Numbered from the stretch's first letter, positions 42,595-53,839 are shown. The stretch: DNA of 64,000 bases from an uncultured Bacteroidales bacterium (GCA_934717185.1 CAKUYQ010000007.1:42861-106860), one strand, 5' to 3'. A program made the numbers and translations. Notes: generated by a model from the letters alone, not told the origin.

Positions 42595-44466
42595 AGCTCT
42601 CCTTAATGCCCGCATAGCATTAAGAACTGCTAAAACGGTAACCCCCACATCTGCAAACACAGCCATCCACATTGTAGCAATGCCAAAAGCGGCAAGCACA
42701 AGAACCAATATCTTTATACCAATGGCAAACCATACATTCTGCATTGCAATTCCAATTGTGCGCCTTGCAATCTTTACGGCCAACGCTATCTTGGAAGGTT
42801 TGTCATCCATGAGCACAACATCAGCAGCCTCAATCGCAGCATCCGAACCAAGCGCACCCATTGCTATACCAACATCTGCACGGGCAAGCACCGGAGCATC
42901 ATTAATACCATCACCAACAAATGCCAAGAACTTTCCGGCAGGCTTCTCCCTAAGCAATCTCTCAACATTTGAGACCTTGTCTGCAGGAAGCAGTTCCGTA
43001 TGACACTCATCTATACCAAGTTCAGTTGCAACATATTCACCAACAGCCTTTTTGTCTCCGGTAAGCATAACTATCTTGTCAATACCCTCCACCTTAAGTG
43101 CCGCTATAGCAGCTTTGGAATCCTCTTTAACAGTATCAGAGATGACTATGTGCCCTGCGTAAACGCCATCCACAGCAACATGGATTATTGTTCCAACTTT
43201 GTGGCAGTCATGCCATTCAGCCCCAACAACATCCATCATTTTAGAGTTGCCAATGCAAACTTTCCTACCATTAATTACTCCGCAAACACCCTTTCCGGCA
43301 ATCTCCTCAATATTATCAACCCTGCAATCATCTTTCTCTTTGGGATATGCAGTTCTTAATGCAACAGCAATAGGATGAGTAGAATAGCGCTCCACATGCG
43401 CAGCAAGATGCAATAGCTCCTCCTCACTGAATTTGTCGGGATGCACAGCATTAACCTCAAACTTTCCCTTTGTAAGAGTACCGGTTTTGTCAAAGACCAC
43501 AACCCCCAGTTTGGCCAACGTATCCATATAGTTTGCCCCCTTTACCAAAATACCGCTCTTAGATGCCCCTCCGATTCCTCCAAAGAATGTAAGCGGAACA
43601 GAGATAACAAGAGCGCAAGGACAGGAAACGACCAAAAACGTCAATGCTCTGTTTAACCAGATTGAGAACGCATCTGCATAGCTCTCATAAAACAAAGGAG
43701 GAATAAAGGCCAACGCAACCGCCACAAATACAACTATAGGTGTGTAGACATGGGCAAACTTTGCAATGAAGGTCTCGCTTTTGGACTTGTTCTCGCTTGC
43801 GTTTTCAACAAGATTTATGATCTTGGAGGCGGTAGATTCGCCAAAACTTTTTGTCACCTTTACCTTTAATAATCCGGATATGTTTACGCATCCCGACAAA
43901 ACCTCGTCTCCGGTTTTTACCTCTCTTGGGGCGCTTTCACCTGTAAGAGCCACCGTATTTAGGCTTGACGAGCCATCTGTTATAACGCCATCCATAGGAA
44001 CCTTCTCACCCGGTTTTACAATAACTATCTCGCCAACGGAGACCTCATTTGGAGATACTGCACTTACAGCTCCATTACGTTCTACATTTGCGATGTCCGG
44101 CCTTATATCCATAAGATGTGAAATTGATTTACGGCTCCTCCCTTCCGCATAATCCTCAAACAGTTCTCCCACCTGAAAGAAAAGCATAACAAATACAGCC
44201 TCGGGGTATTCTGTCTCCGCTCCGGGAAGAAAGCCTATACATAGTGCCCCTATGGTGGCGACGCTCATTAGCAGATCCTCATTAAAAGCATCACCATGCA
44301 ATACACCCTCAACAGCCTCTGCCAACACCTCATATCCTACAATAAGATACGGTATAAGATAGACCAACAGCAACTGCCATGTATTAAGCGACATTGTCTT
44401 TTCCACCACAACTGCCGCAACCAACAGCAGCGCAGCCAAGATTATCTTTACAAGTTTCTGTCTCAT
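42592..44466 (-). CDS. Heavy-metal P1B-type ATPase (Zn/Cd type)
   Basis: The 624-residue inner-membrane pump has P-type ATPase signatures: TGES, the metal-binding SCPCALV in helix 6 and the phosphorylation site DKTGTLTKG. The HP-type HYSTHPIA and the hinge GDGINDAPVL are also present. SCPCAL fits either Cu or Zn/Cd/Pb pumps, but the Zn/Cd subgroup is favoured by the overall form (ZntA/CadA-like). There is no N-terminal HMA domain, unlike full-size ZntA. The Fur-family regulator gene upstream on the same strand suggests metal-responsive control. Its stop codon lies in MITE copy 2. Confidence 0.87.
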   Translation of the reverse strand: MRQKLVKIILAALLLVAAVVVEKTMSLNTWQLLLVYLIPYLIVGYEVLAEAVEGVLHGDAFNEDLLMSVATIGALCIGFLPGAETEYPEAVFVMLFFQVGELFEDYAEGRSRKSISHLMDIRPDIANVERNGAVSAVSPNEVSVGEIVIVKPGEKVPMDGVITDGSSSLNTVALTGESAPREVKTGDEVLSGCVNISGLLKVKVTKSFGESTASKIINLVENASENKSKSETFIAKFAHVYTPIVVFVAVALAFIPPLFYESYADAFSIWLNRALTFLVVSCPCALVISVPLTFFGGIGGASKSGILVKGANYMDTLAKLGVVVFDKTGTLTKGKFEVNAVHPDKFSEEELLHLAAHVERYSTHPIAVALRTAYPKEKDDCRVDNIEEIAGKGVCGVINGRKVCIGNSKMMDVVGAEWHDCHKVGTIIHVAVDGVYAGHIVISDTVKEDSKAAIAALKVEGIDKIVMLTGDKKAVGEYVATELGIDECHTELLPADKVSNVERLLREKPAGKFLAFVGDGINDAPVLARADVGIAMGALGSDAAIEAADVVLMDDKPSKIALAVKIARRTIGIAMQNVWFAIGIKILVLVLAAFGIATMWMAVFADVGVTVLAVLNAMRALRRA

Positions 44467-44545
44467 AAACCTAATTTTTTATGTTTTTTCTTACGGCGCA
44501 AAGGTATGAACAGAAAAATGCAACCTATTTGCAAATGTCATCATT

Positions 44546-44971
44546 CTATTCAGGTTTGGATTTGCATTTTGGGCAAAGTCCTTTAATCACAAATGAAAGC
44601 GAATGCATGGTAAATCCCTCAGGCAAAACTAACTTTGGAAGGGAGAGATCCTCCATGCAGTATGACCTGTGGCAGATTTCACAATAAAAATGTACATGAT
44701 TGTCATGCCTGTCACATTCTCCATCGCTTCTGCACATCTCATAATTGATAACCCCTCTGCCATCCTCAAATGAGTGAACAACATCATGTTCCAAAAACAG
44801 AGAAAGCACCCTGAAAACAGAAGACTTATCCATTGAAGGCAAAGATTCTGTTATATCCAGCAACGATAAAGGTGTACTGCTCTCTGCCAAAGCCCTTGCC
44901 ACCAATATTCTGTTGGCCGTTGGCTTTATTCCTTTATGTTCTAATATATCAATAACTTCTGTTGTGTTCAT
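44546..44971 (-). CDS. Fur-family transcriptional regulator (Zur-like)
   Basis: The 141-residue protein has a winged-helix N-terminal domain (ILEHKGIKPTANRILVARAL, KSSVFRVLSLFLEHDVVHSF) and a dimerization domain. The latter has the Fur HDNHVHFYCEICHRSYC metal region and a second cysteine pair (GLCPKCK). The two pairs form the structural zinc site. The P-type ATPase gene 80 bases downstream suggests control of zinc or related metal homeostasis. Zur, Fur or PerR cannot be told apart with certainty. Confidence 0.85.
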   Translation of the reverse strand: MNTTEVIDILEHKGIKPTANRILVARALAESSTPLSLLDITESLPSMDKSSVFRVLSLFLEHDVVHSFEDGRGVINYEMCRSDGECDRHDNHVHFYCEICHRSYCMEDLSLPKLVLPEGFTMHSLSFVIKGLCPKCKSKPE

Positions 44972-45043
44972 AGCATATTATTACATTGGGATAATCCGTT
45001 TTGCAGAACGTTTTTTTCTTTACGAGCATGATATTGAACTTCT

Positions 45044-48000
45044 CTAATGATTAGAACTAACTCTATCTATATTATCATTATTCCCTTTACGGGGGGTTAA
45101 GTTAGAACTTTCATTAATATCATTACTTTCATTATCTTCTATAAGTTCCGTACTTGCTTTTTTAACATAAGGAAGTTCTATTTTATATAATATACTACCT
45201 TTACTATTTTCAAGTTTATTAATAGCTTCTATCTTTTCTATAGCAGGCAAAAACTGTTCTTTATTCTTATCAAATTCACCTTTATTTATTTTATCAATAC
45301 TTTTTGCTATTTTATCAGTAACATATATTTTAGTTATATTTACTTTATGATAATTTCCAAATCTATCTTGTATTTGTTGACTATATGTTTTTTTATTTTC
45401 AAAAAGATTACTAAGTTTATAATTATTATTCACAATAAATTTAATTACACTATCAGGATTTCCCTCTTCTTCAAATAACTCTTGTATATCATTAATCATC
45501 TCTTTAACAGCAGGAACGATATAATAATCATTAGTATTAGCAATACCATCTAGTATAAAATCACTATTTTCTAATGTCATAGTTTTAAAATCAGCACTAT
45601 TATTTATATTTTCTTCAACACCAGGAATTTGTTTATTAATCCTATCTGTAATACTAATATTACTTTCTCTATAACTATTTTTATATTTACTCATCAAGTT
45701 GGATAAATATTCACTCATCTGTTCATAATATTCAATACTATTATATTTATTATTATTAAGATTATAACTAATTTTAGATGTTTCATTCTCTTCAAGTTCA
45801 TTCATAGGACATAGATAATATTCAGAAAATGATTCAATATCTCCATCTTCATTAAATACAGGATTTCCTCCAATAATTTTATATAAAGTGGAAATTCTAG
45901 TATTTTTATTAACCATTCTATTAATTCTAATATATTCAACACTAGGTTTTAATTTTAACTTTTTAATTAAAGAATCAGTATATTTATTTTCTGTTTCAGT
46001 ATCTAATATTAACATCTTATCTATTCTTTCAAGTCTATTAAATTCTGTAGCCATATTTTGATAAGATGGAACTTCTGTTCCATCATCATAAGATTTCATA
46101 GGAGGTAAATCTATTAATACAACTTCTTTAACTACAGATGGATGACTTCTAATATATAAATCATTAAAATCTTCATGTACACTTACATTTTCAACTAATG
46201 ATTCAAGTCCATTATCACTTTTTATTATATTTAATCCTCCATTACTTGTTAAATTATATAAAACAGAATTAGGAATCATTTTAGTTATGTTATTATATCT
46301 AAAGTCAAATCTTTCAACAACAAAAGCATATTTAATTAAATCAATAGCAGCAAGTTTAATTAGTCTATTATTATTAGTAAAAGCATATTCAAAATCTATA
46401 TATATATCTTCAACATTATATACTTGGTCATCAAACATTAGATATTGTCTTGTAGTATCATAATGATTTTTATCAGTATTTCTAAATAGACTTACAGTAA
46501 TATATTGAAATACTCCAGCATCATCACTAAATGCTTTTTGTATAAATAATACTTTTTGAGCAGGTGTAAGTTTATTATATTGTTCTATTTCGTCATCTGT
46601 AACATTATATATATCTTTACATTCAAAATCTCCTGTAGTAATATCTCCATAACCGAAAATTCTTGTAATTTCATTATCCCAGTAATACTCAATTTCCTCC
46701 CCTGTAGAGGGAGAATCATTTACAGAGGTATTTATATCTATCTGCATTTTTTTATTGATTGTAATAGGCTGTAATAACGTATTAATCTGACTATAAATGT
46801 ATGATAATAAATATCGTCTGTATTCCGCATATTGATTACTTGTTAATTCTTTTCCTATAGCACATTCAACCTTTTTTAGTATTTCATAATAACCTTCACT
46901 TTCTATTTTAATTACTCTACTATTAACTTCAACACTCATCTTAGCTGCATATTGATAAACAGCATTTATCAATGCATATTCACTATTTTTTATAGTATCT
47001 GTAAATATCAAAAATGCAATACTTTTTCCATTTTTATTTAACGTTTGATTATCTTTATATTTATCTATTTTTTCTATCACCTTTTTAGTAGCATTAATAC
47101 TAATTTTTGCTCCAGTTTTGTCAATATGAGTAAATTGTATTATATCATTAAGTTCTCTAGTAGTATTAAGTATTTGTCTAAATATTAATAAATTCCCTAA
47201 ATCAAAAGCAGCAATATATTTATTATATTCTCCTTTATATTTAATACGTTTAATTATATTATCTTTATCTATATTTAATTTAGCATTAAATAGTTCATTA
47301 TCTTTTAACGTACTAATATCTATTCCATATAATTCTCTAAAAGCATTTACAAATTCTGCATCAGCTCTAAATAGAGGAAGAACTTCATATATAATACTAT
47401 TAGAATTTACAAAAAATACTCTTCTACCTTTTATTATATTATAATTTAGTTTTGCTGCTATAGTATTTATTGTAGAATGTATAGTATTATTATCATTAGT
47501 AATAAATATTGAATTATTAGCATTATATATTTTTACTAATTCATTCATTATAGGTTGTTTCATAAAACCAATAACCGTTTCATAATCAAGACCTATACAA
47601 GTAAGATATTTATATACATCAAAAGTATAATCATTAATATTAGGTATAGAACCCTCTTTAATAGCATCTGATTGATGTGCAGTAGTTTCAGCACTATAAG
47701 TAGTTATAAGCTCTCCAACTATATTTTTATTATTATTAGACCAGCCAAATTTAGTAGGAGTAAATAATACTTTATTACTATTATCACTAAATATACTATT
47801 GTTATTATTTATTTTATTTATTGGATGTAAGGATTCTTTTCCATAACTTCTTTCAATATCTTCTTTATTATATACTACTTTACTACCTTTAACAGGTTCT
47901 GAATCTAATTTTAAAACAACACCAATATTAGATTCAAGACCTTTCATTTTAACATCTGTTTGTAAATAATTACATTTAGATAAACAAGTATCCCACATAA

Positions 48001-51000
48001 CAGAACGAGCTTTAAGAGCTGCACCACTCATAGCATCCGCCATATATCCAATTTGTACAACAGGATTATAAGGACTTATAACAGCTTTATCAAGACCATA
48101 AAGAGAATCTATGAATTTATTAGCATCAGAAACATCTTCAAAATGAGAACGTCCATATTGTTCTTCTCTAGAATGAGGGTCTGCCATAATTTGCATCATT
48201 TTATCTAGAATATAATTATTTCTAGCTCTTCTAGAAAGTTTATCAACAAAATCAAATTGTTTAAATTCTTCAAATGTTGGTAAACCATTTTCTTTAGCTT
48301 CTCTTTCAATACGTTCAAAATAATCTTCTCTAGCTTCTTCTATTATATCTTGAATAATCTTTCGTTTAGCATTATCATAACTTTCTTTATCAAAAGAATT
48401 TATTCCATCTTGTGTATTAAGGACATTATTAATAGTAATTAAAATACTTTTATAATTGTTAATATTTTCTATAACTCTTTCTGTTAATTTACCTTTTCTA
48501 CTATTTAAAAAATTACTTAAATCTTGAATAGTTTTATTATACAAATCTCGTATTTGTACAGAATTAAGTTTTTTATTAGTATCAAATTCTCTATTATTTT
48601 TAACAACTATTTCTTTACATCTATAAGGAAGTAATTTATATGCTTCTTTTCTTTCATCTTGAAGTTTCTTATAAGCATTACTATTTTTTTCTCTATCTTC
48701 ATCTTTTTCATTATTAAAATCATTTTTAAATTTTTCAATACCAGCTTTTATCTTTTCTCCTAGATTTCCATATTTTACCTTATTATCAATTCTATTATTT
48801 ATATAAGAAATATATAATTGTTCATTAGTACAATCTTCTTCTTTATATTTATATTTGTGAAGTTCAACATTTCCATCTCTATCAATAGTTTTATACATTT
48901 CCCAACAAATGCCATAAACACTATCAACATCAAAGTCACTACCTGTTTGTGTTACCCAATCATCAGGAACTACTATTGTAGAACCTAAACAATCATCAAC
49001 AAAACCTACAACTTTAGCCCTAGTTATAGATTGTTTTCCCTCTGTTGGTATTCTATATATTAACTGAATATCAAGTCCTTCTTTTTCTATTTGTGCAAGT
49101 ATCCTTTTATTCTCTTCTTCATTCTTTCCTTTAGGAATAAGATTACTCCATCTAGGTATTCTTATTTCCATAATACCTGTTTTAGCATCAAATCTTAGTT
49201 TTTTACTAGCACTCCATCCAACATCAGTAATTTGAGCAGCATGCCATCCAGGAAGAGTTTGTCTTGTAATACCAGAATTAAATAATGATTGAGCAACACT
49301 TTCAAGTTTATTAATAACAACATTCATAGCCATTGGCATATTCGGAACACCAAATTCATTAGGAAGAACATAATCTATGAAATTACTGTCAAGACCTAAT
49401 CTATTTATTTCTTCTCTAGCTCGTTGATAAAAGTTACTAAAATTTAATGTTGTTCTATTAGCTTCAATTTGTTCCTTTGGTAATGGTTGGCCATTTGCGT
49501 CCGTTGTTGCGTATTCAGCATTTACAATACTTTTTGAATCCCTGTCATATTTCCATCCCATTCCATCAAGGAAATTAACAAAATCCTCTTTTAAATTACT
49601 TGCTACAGCTTTTTGATATTCTCTTGCAACTTCTTGAATCTCTTTTGGATAATTAGATATATTATCAAGTATTTTCTTTGATATCTGTGCTCCAAACTTA
49701 TTACTTTCATTCATCATATGTTGAGGAACTTCTTGCTGTTTATATAAGTATTTATAGTAATAAGTCTGTATATAGTTATCACTGAAATTACTTTCAAAAC
49801 CATCTATCAAATCTCCTGTATTTTCATCAAATATTGTAAATATATTCTTTTTAGCAGCTTTATCAGTTTCTGCTGTATTTAATTGTCCAATATCATTCTT
49901 AATCATCCAATCATATATCTTAGTTAGATTAGAATCTTTAGGTAGTAATTTAGGTATAATTACAAATTCTGCATTCTTAATTTGTCTTGGATAGAATGAA
50001 TTGGTTTCACTATCATAAACTTTGTCGTAATAAAAGTTTTTACCTACTTGTATTCTTTCATTAACTTCATCAATATTAATATCTTCTGCTTTAACATTAG
50101 GGTCTAATATTCTACCAATTAAATCTTGATATTTCTCAATAGTTCCATCAGCATATCTTCTTCTAATCCATTCTTCAAAAGTTATATAAGATTGAGCATC
50201 ATTAACTTTTGTTTGTTTAAAATATGCAGAAGCAATCTTATTAGCTCTTTGTTCAGCACGTTCTTCTGTATATCCTTCAGCTATAAATTCATCATATAAT
50301 GTTTGTTTAAGTTCAACAGCAGAATCAGATGGTTTAACAGTATTATATATAGTAACAGCTCTAAAACCATTTCTAGCTACAATAGGAGTATCAGCAATAA
50401 CCCTATTATTATAAGTAGGACGAGTTAATTCCGTTTTTTCTCCTGTAGCACTTTGTTTAACTTTAATAACTTCTTTATTATCAAAGAAACTTGTATCTTT
50501 TAATTTATTATCAAAATCATAAGCAGAAGAGCCAAAATAACCTTGTCCACCAGCTTGTGTTTCTTTAGTTCTTTTAAAGAAATCTCTAGCACTTTTATAA
50601 TATTTAAAATCTCCCTCAAATAAATCATCATAATTCATATTCATATTAACAAGATTCAACAAGAACTCATTAATATGTTCATTACTATATTCAGAATCTT
50701 TATTAAAAGGAATAGCATTAATATAATCAGCAAGTTCAATTCTAGCATCTTTAAGAAATTCATTACACCAATTTTTAGTAAACTTGACTAGTTGTTTATG
50801 ATGATTAGGTTGTAATGCTAAAACAAATTTTCCATTTCTTCCACTGTCATCTTTAACAAGTTTAATAAAGCTATTATCGTTACTAACTCTATTAAGATTA
50901 ATAGACATAGAACCATCAGATTGTAATACAAATAGACTATTGTCACCTCCCCCGTAAAGGGAAAACAGTGATGCCAATTCTTTATTAGCATCTAGATTAC

Positions 51001-53839
51001 TTAATTTAAATAGTCTATTAAAATTAAACATGTTACCAACAAGTTTACCATCTTTAATAATAGCTTTAGTATAATCTATTTTAGATTTATCTTTAGCATT
51101 TTTTCTTAAATCAGCAGCAATCTTTTCATCATAATAAGCATTTCCAAATAAATTTGTTATATCAGTTCTAAGTTTATAATTACCATCACTATCTTCTTTA
51201 AACATTACATTTATAGCATTTACAAACATATTAATTTCATCAAGAAGATGATTATATATAGCATAAGCAGCATCTTCTCCAAAATATCTTGGTGCTCTAA
51301 TCATATATATTTTAGGAGCATCTGAACCTATTCTCATAGGATAAACAGCAGTTTTATTTTTTATATCATTTCTTTCATCAGTATCAGCAATATCTTCTGT
51401 AACATTATTACAATAAGCCATATATTGAGTAATAAAGAAATCAAGATTAGACATTGTAGAATATGTTTTTCCTATTCCTTTATTAGTATTTTTAGTACCA
51501 TCAAATAAAGCATACGATAATAATTGTTTAGCGTTAGGATTAGGAATAGCATAGTTACCATGTCTAGCAAACATTCCATTATATAATATTCTGCCTGTTT
51601 CATTTTTAACACCAAAAAACAAAGGATTATCAGTATATTGATTATTAGGACTTGTACTACTTACACCTTGCATTATATATTCTCCCAATGCTTTCAATCC
51701 AGCATTAGAATCTTTTTCATTACTAGACAATATTTGTTCAAAGAATCTACTTATATAACAATTTTTACCAATATCAGCAGCAGAAGAATTTTCTGCATTT
51801 TTACTAGTAAGTTTAGACTTACTTGGAAGATTTTTACTAAAAATATCAGCTATTTTTATAATTACTGCTTTTACTCTAGGAGTAAGTTCATAGGCTTCTT
51901 TTATATAATCGTTTTTAATTGGAGCAGGAACTTTTTTATTATTATAAACATCTAATTGCCATTGTTTACGTTCTTTTTCATATTCTTCATCATTACGTTT
52001 CTTAGAAGCCTCTACTTCTTCATTAAGTTCTTTAACAGCATAAATTATATTATCTATTTCCTTTAATAATTTTATTATTATTGTATCATCTGCATTGTTA
52101 AATAATTGTTGCAAATCAGCAGCTTGAATATTAGGAAAATATTTATGTACTATATCAAGACTACCTTTAAATATTTCTTCTTTATCTTTATTAGTAAATT
52201 TTTTATATTTTTTAATATGTTCTTTATTAAGTTTATCTATATAATATTTTATTTTATCAGAATCATGAACATTATAAGCATTTTTAAATGTTCCTCTAAT
52301 ATTATGCATTAAAGAATATATAAGATTTGTTTTATAAAAAGCAGTATTATTACTATAATCAAACTTAATACCATCTTTTTCATAAACATTTCTTATAGTA
52401 CACATAACTTTATGAATAACAGGCTTAGAAAATTCTTGCCATATAAATCTAGCTAGAACAGGATTATTTTTCATTCTATTAACTAAATCTCCTAATCCAT
52501 ATAGACCTGGAATAGATTGACTAGCATTATCTAGAGATTTAATCATAGATTCAACATTAGTATAATCTCCAAAACTATACATTTGTACAGTAAGAAAACC
52601 AGCATCCATATAACTAGATACTCCTAATTCATTATTAGTATCTAATTCTTGTCTTTCAGAAGTAGAATTAAATTTACCTGTTAAATTAGGAATAGTAGAA
52701 AGTATATGTTTCATTTCTCCACTAATACTATGTCCAACAGATTTAAACATACTATCTTCCCAACTTTTAGATGTTTCATCTATCGTTTCATCATTATATA
52801 TACTTTCAAAGTTTTCTCCATTCATATCTTCTATATTCTTAGCAATATCATCTATATTATTAAAATCTTTAATATATTCAGTCATCTTTTTATTGTTAAA
52901 AACATAAAAGAAAAATTCATTAGTATTTTCTTTAACTTGTGCTATAAGATTAGCATAATTTAAATCTCTAATACTACTTACATCATTTCGTTCAACACTA
53001 AATGTTTTAAATAATGTTTGTCCAAGAATATATCTACGAGTTTTTAGTTCATTTAATTTATCAGCTCCTAATATATTATTTTCTTTAAGTTTATTTTTTT
53101 TCTCTATTAACTCTTCTTTCTCTTTTATAAGTTCATTTTTATTCTCTTTTGTTGATAGTAATATTTTTTCTTCAACTTCTTTTATAGATTTATTGTATTC
53201 ATTTATAATTTTAGCATTATTGTTTAATGTTTTAGCTAGATTTTTTCCTTCTTTAATAATATCAATAATTTCTTTAGCTAATTTTTTAGCTTCATTAGAA
53301 TATTTATCTGTATTAATAATTTCTAATGCAAAATTTTCAGTTCTAATATTAAATTCATCGTTTATTTTATCAATAACTTCATTTATAACTTCTAATGCTA
53401 TTGATTTAGGTTTTCCTTGTATTTTATTAAGTCTATTTCTATATTCATCTATTATAAGTTCTGCAACTTTATTTTGAGCTACATATTTAGCTGTAATACT
53501 AGTAAATCCCATAACTCTACCAGAACCTGTTTTAGATTTAGTATTGTTAACGGATTTATAATTTTGTAGCATATAATCTCTTAATAAACTATATAAACTA
53601 TTTTTATTAATTTTAAGTAAATCTTCTTTAGTAATATTATTAAAGTCAATACTTTCTCCATTAATAATATTTTTAGATAAAAGATTTTTAGCTACATATT
53701 GATGAAAATTTTCATCATTAAGATAACCAGCTAAAACAAACATTCTCTTGCTATCTCCATCAGCAAGTCTTGTAATTGTAGATTTTAATCTACTGTCTTT
53801 GTCAAAAGACAAATTCACATTATTAATTGGACAATCCAT
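45044..53839 (-). CDS. Giant protein with RNA-polymerase beta-prime-like catalytic core (crAss-like phage virion RNAP homologue)
   Basis: One uninterrupted frame of 2931 codons starts at ATG 53839. The segment at residues 1595-1640 reads YRIPT...QSIT...GSDFDVDS. In order it matches the double-psi beta-barrel core of multisubunit RNA polymerase beta-prime: R-x-P-T (1596-1599), S-I (1604-1605) and the metal loop D1635-F-D1637-V-D1639. Cellular enzymes read NADFDGD here. The DFDxD form and length are those of the single-chain virion RNA polymerases of crAss-like phages (gp66 of phi14:2 is the known example). A coiled-coil stretch lies near residues 185-270. Base composition is far more A+T-rich than the neighbours, which points to transfer. 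No other phage gene is nearby. A TATATTTG box at 53869-53876 could be a host-type -7 element. Confidence 0.75.
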   Translation of the reverse strand: MDCPINNVNLSFDKDSRLKSTITRLADGDSKRMFVLAGYLNDENFHQYVAKNLLSKNIINGESIDFNNITKEDLLKINKNSLYSLLRDYMLQNYKSVNNTKSKTGSGRVMGFTSITAKYVAQNKVAELIIDEYRNRLNKIQGKPKSIALEVINEVIDKINDEFNIRTENFALEIINTDKYSNEAKKLAKEIIDIIKEGKNLAKTLNNNAKIINEYNKSIKEVEEKILLSTKENKNELIKEKEELIEKKNKLKENNILGADKLNELKTRRYILGQTLFKTFSVERNDVSSIRDLNYANLIAQVKENTNEFFFYVFNNKKMTEYIKDFNNIDDIAKNIEDMNGENFESIYNDETIDETSKSWEDSMFKSVGHSISGEMKHILSTIPNLTGKFNSTSERQELDTNNELGVSSYMDAGFLTVQMYSFGDYTNVESMIKSLDNASQSIPGLYGLGDLVNRMKNNPVLARFIWQEFSKPVIHKVMCTIRNVYEKDGIKFDYSNNTAFYKTNLIYSLMHNIRGTFKNAYNVHDSDKIKYYIDKLNKEHIKKYKKFTNKDKEEIFKGSLDIVHKYFPNIQAADLQQLFNNADDTIIIKLLKEIDNIIYAVKELNEEVEASKKRNDEEYEKERKQWQLDVYNNKKVPAPIKNDYIKEAYELTPRVKAVIIKIADIFSKNLPSKSKLTSKNAENSSAADIGKNCYISRFFEQILSSNEKDSNAGLKALGEYIMQGVSSTSPNNQYTDNPLFFGVKNETGRILYNGMFARHGNYAIPNPNAKQLLSYALFDGTKNTNKGIGKTYSTMSNLDFFITQYMAYCNNVTEDIADTDERNDIKNKTAVYPMRIGSDAPKIYMIRAPRYFGEDAAYAIYNHLLDEINMFVNAINVMFKEDSDGNYKLRTDITNLFGNAYYDEKIAADLRKNAKDKSKIDYTKAIIKDGKLVGNMFNFNRLFKLSNLDANKELASLFSLYGGGDNSLFVLQSDGSMSINLNRVSNDNSFIKLVKDDSGRNGKFVLALQPNHHKQLVKFTKNWCNEFLKDARIELADYINAIPFNKDSEYSNEHINEFLLNLVNMNMNYDDLFEGDFKYYKSARDFFKRTKETQAGGQGYFGSSAYDFDNKLKDTSFFDNKEVIKVKQSATGEKTELTRPTYNNRVIADTPIVARNGFRAVTIYNTVKPSDSAVELKQTLYDEFIAEGYTEERAEQRANKIASAYFKQTKVNDAQSYITFEEWIRRRYADGTIEKYQDLIGRILDPNVKAEDINIDEVNERIQVGKNFYYDKVYDSETNSFYPRQIKNAEFVIIPKLLPKDSNLTKIYDWMIKNDIGQLNTAETDKAAKKNIFTIFDENTGDLIDGFESNFSDNYIQTYYYKYLYKQQEVPQHMMNESNKFGAQISKKILDNISNYPKEIQEVAREYQKAVASNLKEDFVNFLDGMGWKYDRDSKSIVNAEYATTDANGQPLPKEQIEANRTTLNFSNFYQRAREEINRLGLDSNFIDYVLPNEFGVPNMPMAMNVVINKLESVAQSLFNSGITRQTLPGWHAAQITDVGWSASKKLRFDAKTGIMEIRIPRWSNLIPKGKNEEENKRILAQIEKEGLDIQLIYRIPTEGKQSITRAKVVGFVDDCLGSTIVVPDDWVTQTGSDFDVDSVYGICWEMYKTIDRDGNVELHKYKYKEEDCTNEQLYISYINNRIDNKVKYGNLGEKIKAGIEKFKNDFNNEKDEDREKNSNAYKKLQDERKEAYKLLPYRCKEIVVKNNREFDTNKKLNSVQIRDLYNKTIQDLSNFLNSRKGKLTERVIENINNYKSILITINNVLNTQDGINSFDKESYDNAKRKIIQDIIEEAREDYFERIEREAKENGLPTFEEFKQFDFVDKLSRRARNNYILDKMMQIMADPHSREEQYGRSHFEDVSDANKFIDSLYGLDKAVISPYNPVVQIGYMADAMSGAALKARSVMWDTCLSKCNYLQTDVKMKGLESNIGVVLKLDSEPVKGSKVVYNKEDIERSYGKESLHPINKINNNNSIFSDNSNKVLFTPTKFGWSNNNKNIVGELITTYSAETTAHQSDAIKEGSIPNINDYTFDVYKYLTCIGLDYETVIGFMKQPIMNELVKIYNANNSIFITNDNNTIHSTINTIAAKLNYNIIKGRRVFFVNSNSIIYEVLPLFRADAEFVNAFRELYGIDISTLKDNELFNAKLNIDKDNIIKRIKYKGEYNKYIAAFDLGNLLIFRQILNTTRELNDIIQFTHIDKTGAKISINATKKVIEKIDKYKDNQTLNKNGKSIAFLIFTDTIKNSEYALINAVYQYAAKMSVEVNSRVIKIESEGYYEILKKVECAIGKELTSNQYAEYRRYLLSYIYSQINTLLQPITINKKMQIDINTSVNDSPSTGEEIEYYWDNEITRIFGYGDITTGDFECKDIYNVTDDEIEQYNKLTPAQKVLFIQKAFSDDAGVFQYITVSLFRNTDKNHYDTTRQYLMFDDQVYNVEDIYIDFEYAFTNNNRLIKLAAIDLIKYAFVVERFDFRYNNITKMIPNSVLYNLTSNGGLNIIKSDNGLESLVENVSVHEDFNDLYIRSHPSVVKEVVLIDLPPMKSYDDGTEVPSYQNMATEFNRLERIDKMLILDTETENKYTDSLIKKLKLKPSVEYIRINRMVNKNTRISTLYKIIGGNPVFNEDGDIESFSEYYLCPMNELEENETSKISYNLNNNKYNSIEYYEQMSEYLSNLMSKYKNSYRESNISITDRINKQIPGVEENINNSADFKTMTLENSDFILDGIANTNDYYIVPAVKEMINDIQELFEEEGNPDSVIKFIVNNNYKLSNLFENKKTYSQQIQDRFGNYHKVNITKIYVTDKIAKSIDKINKGEFDKNKEQFLPAIEKIEAINKLENSKGSILYKIELPYVKKASTELIEDNESNDINESSNLTPRKGNNDNIDRVSSNH

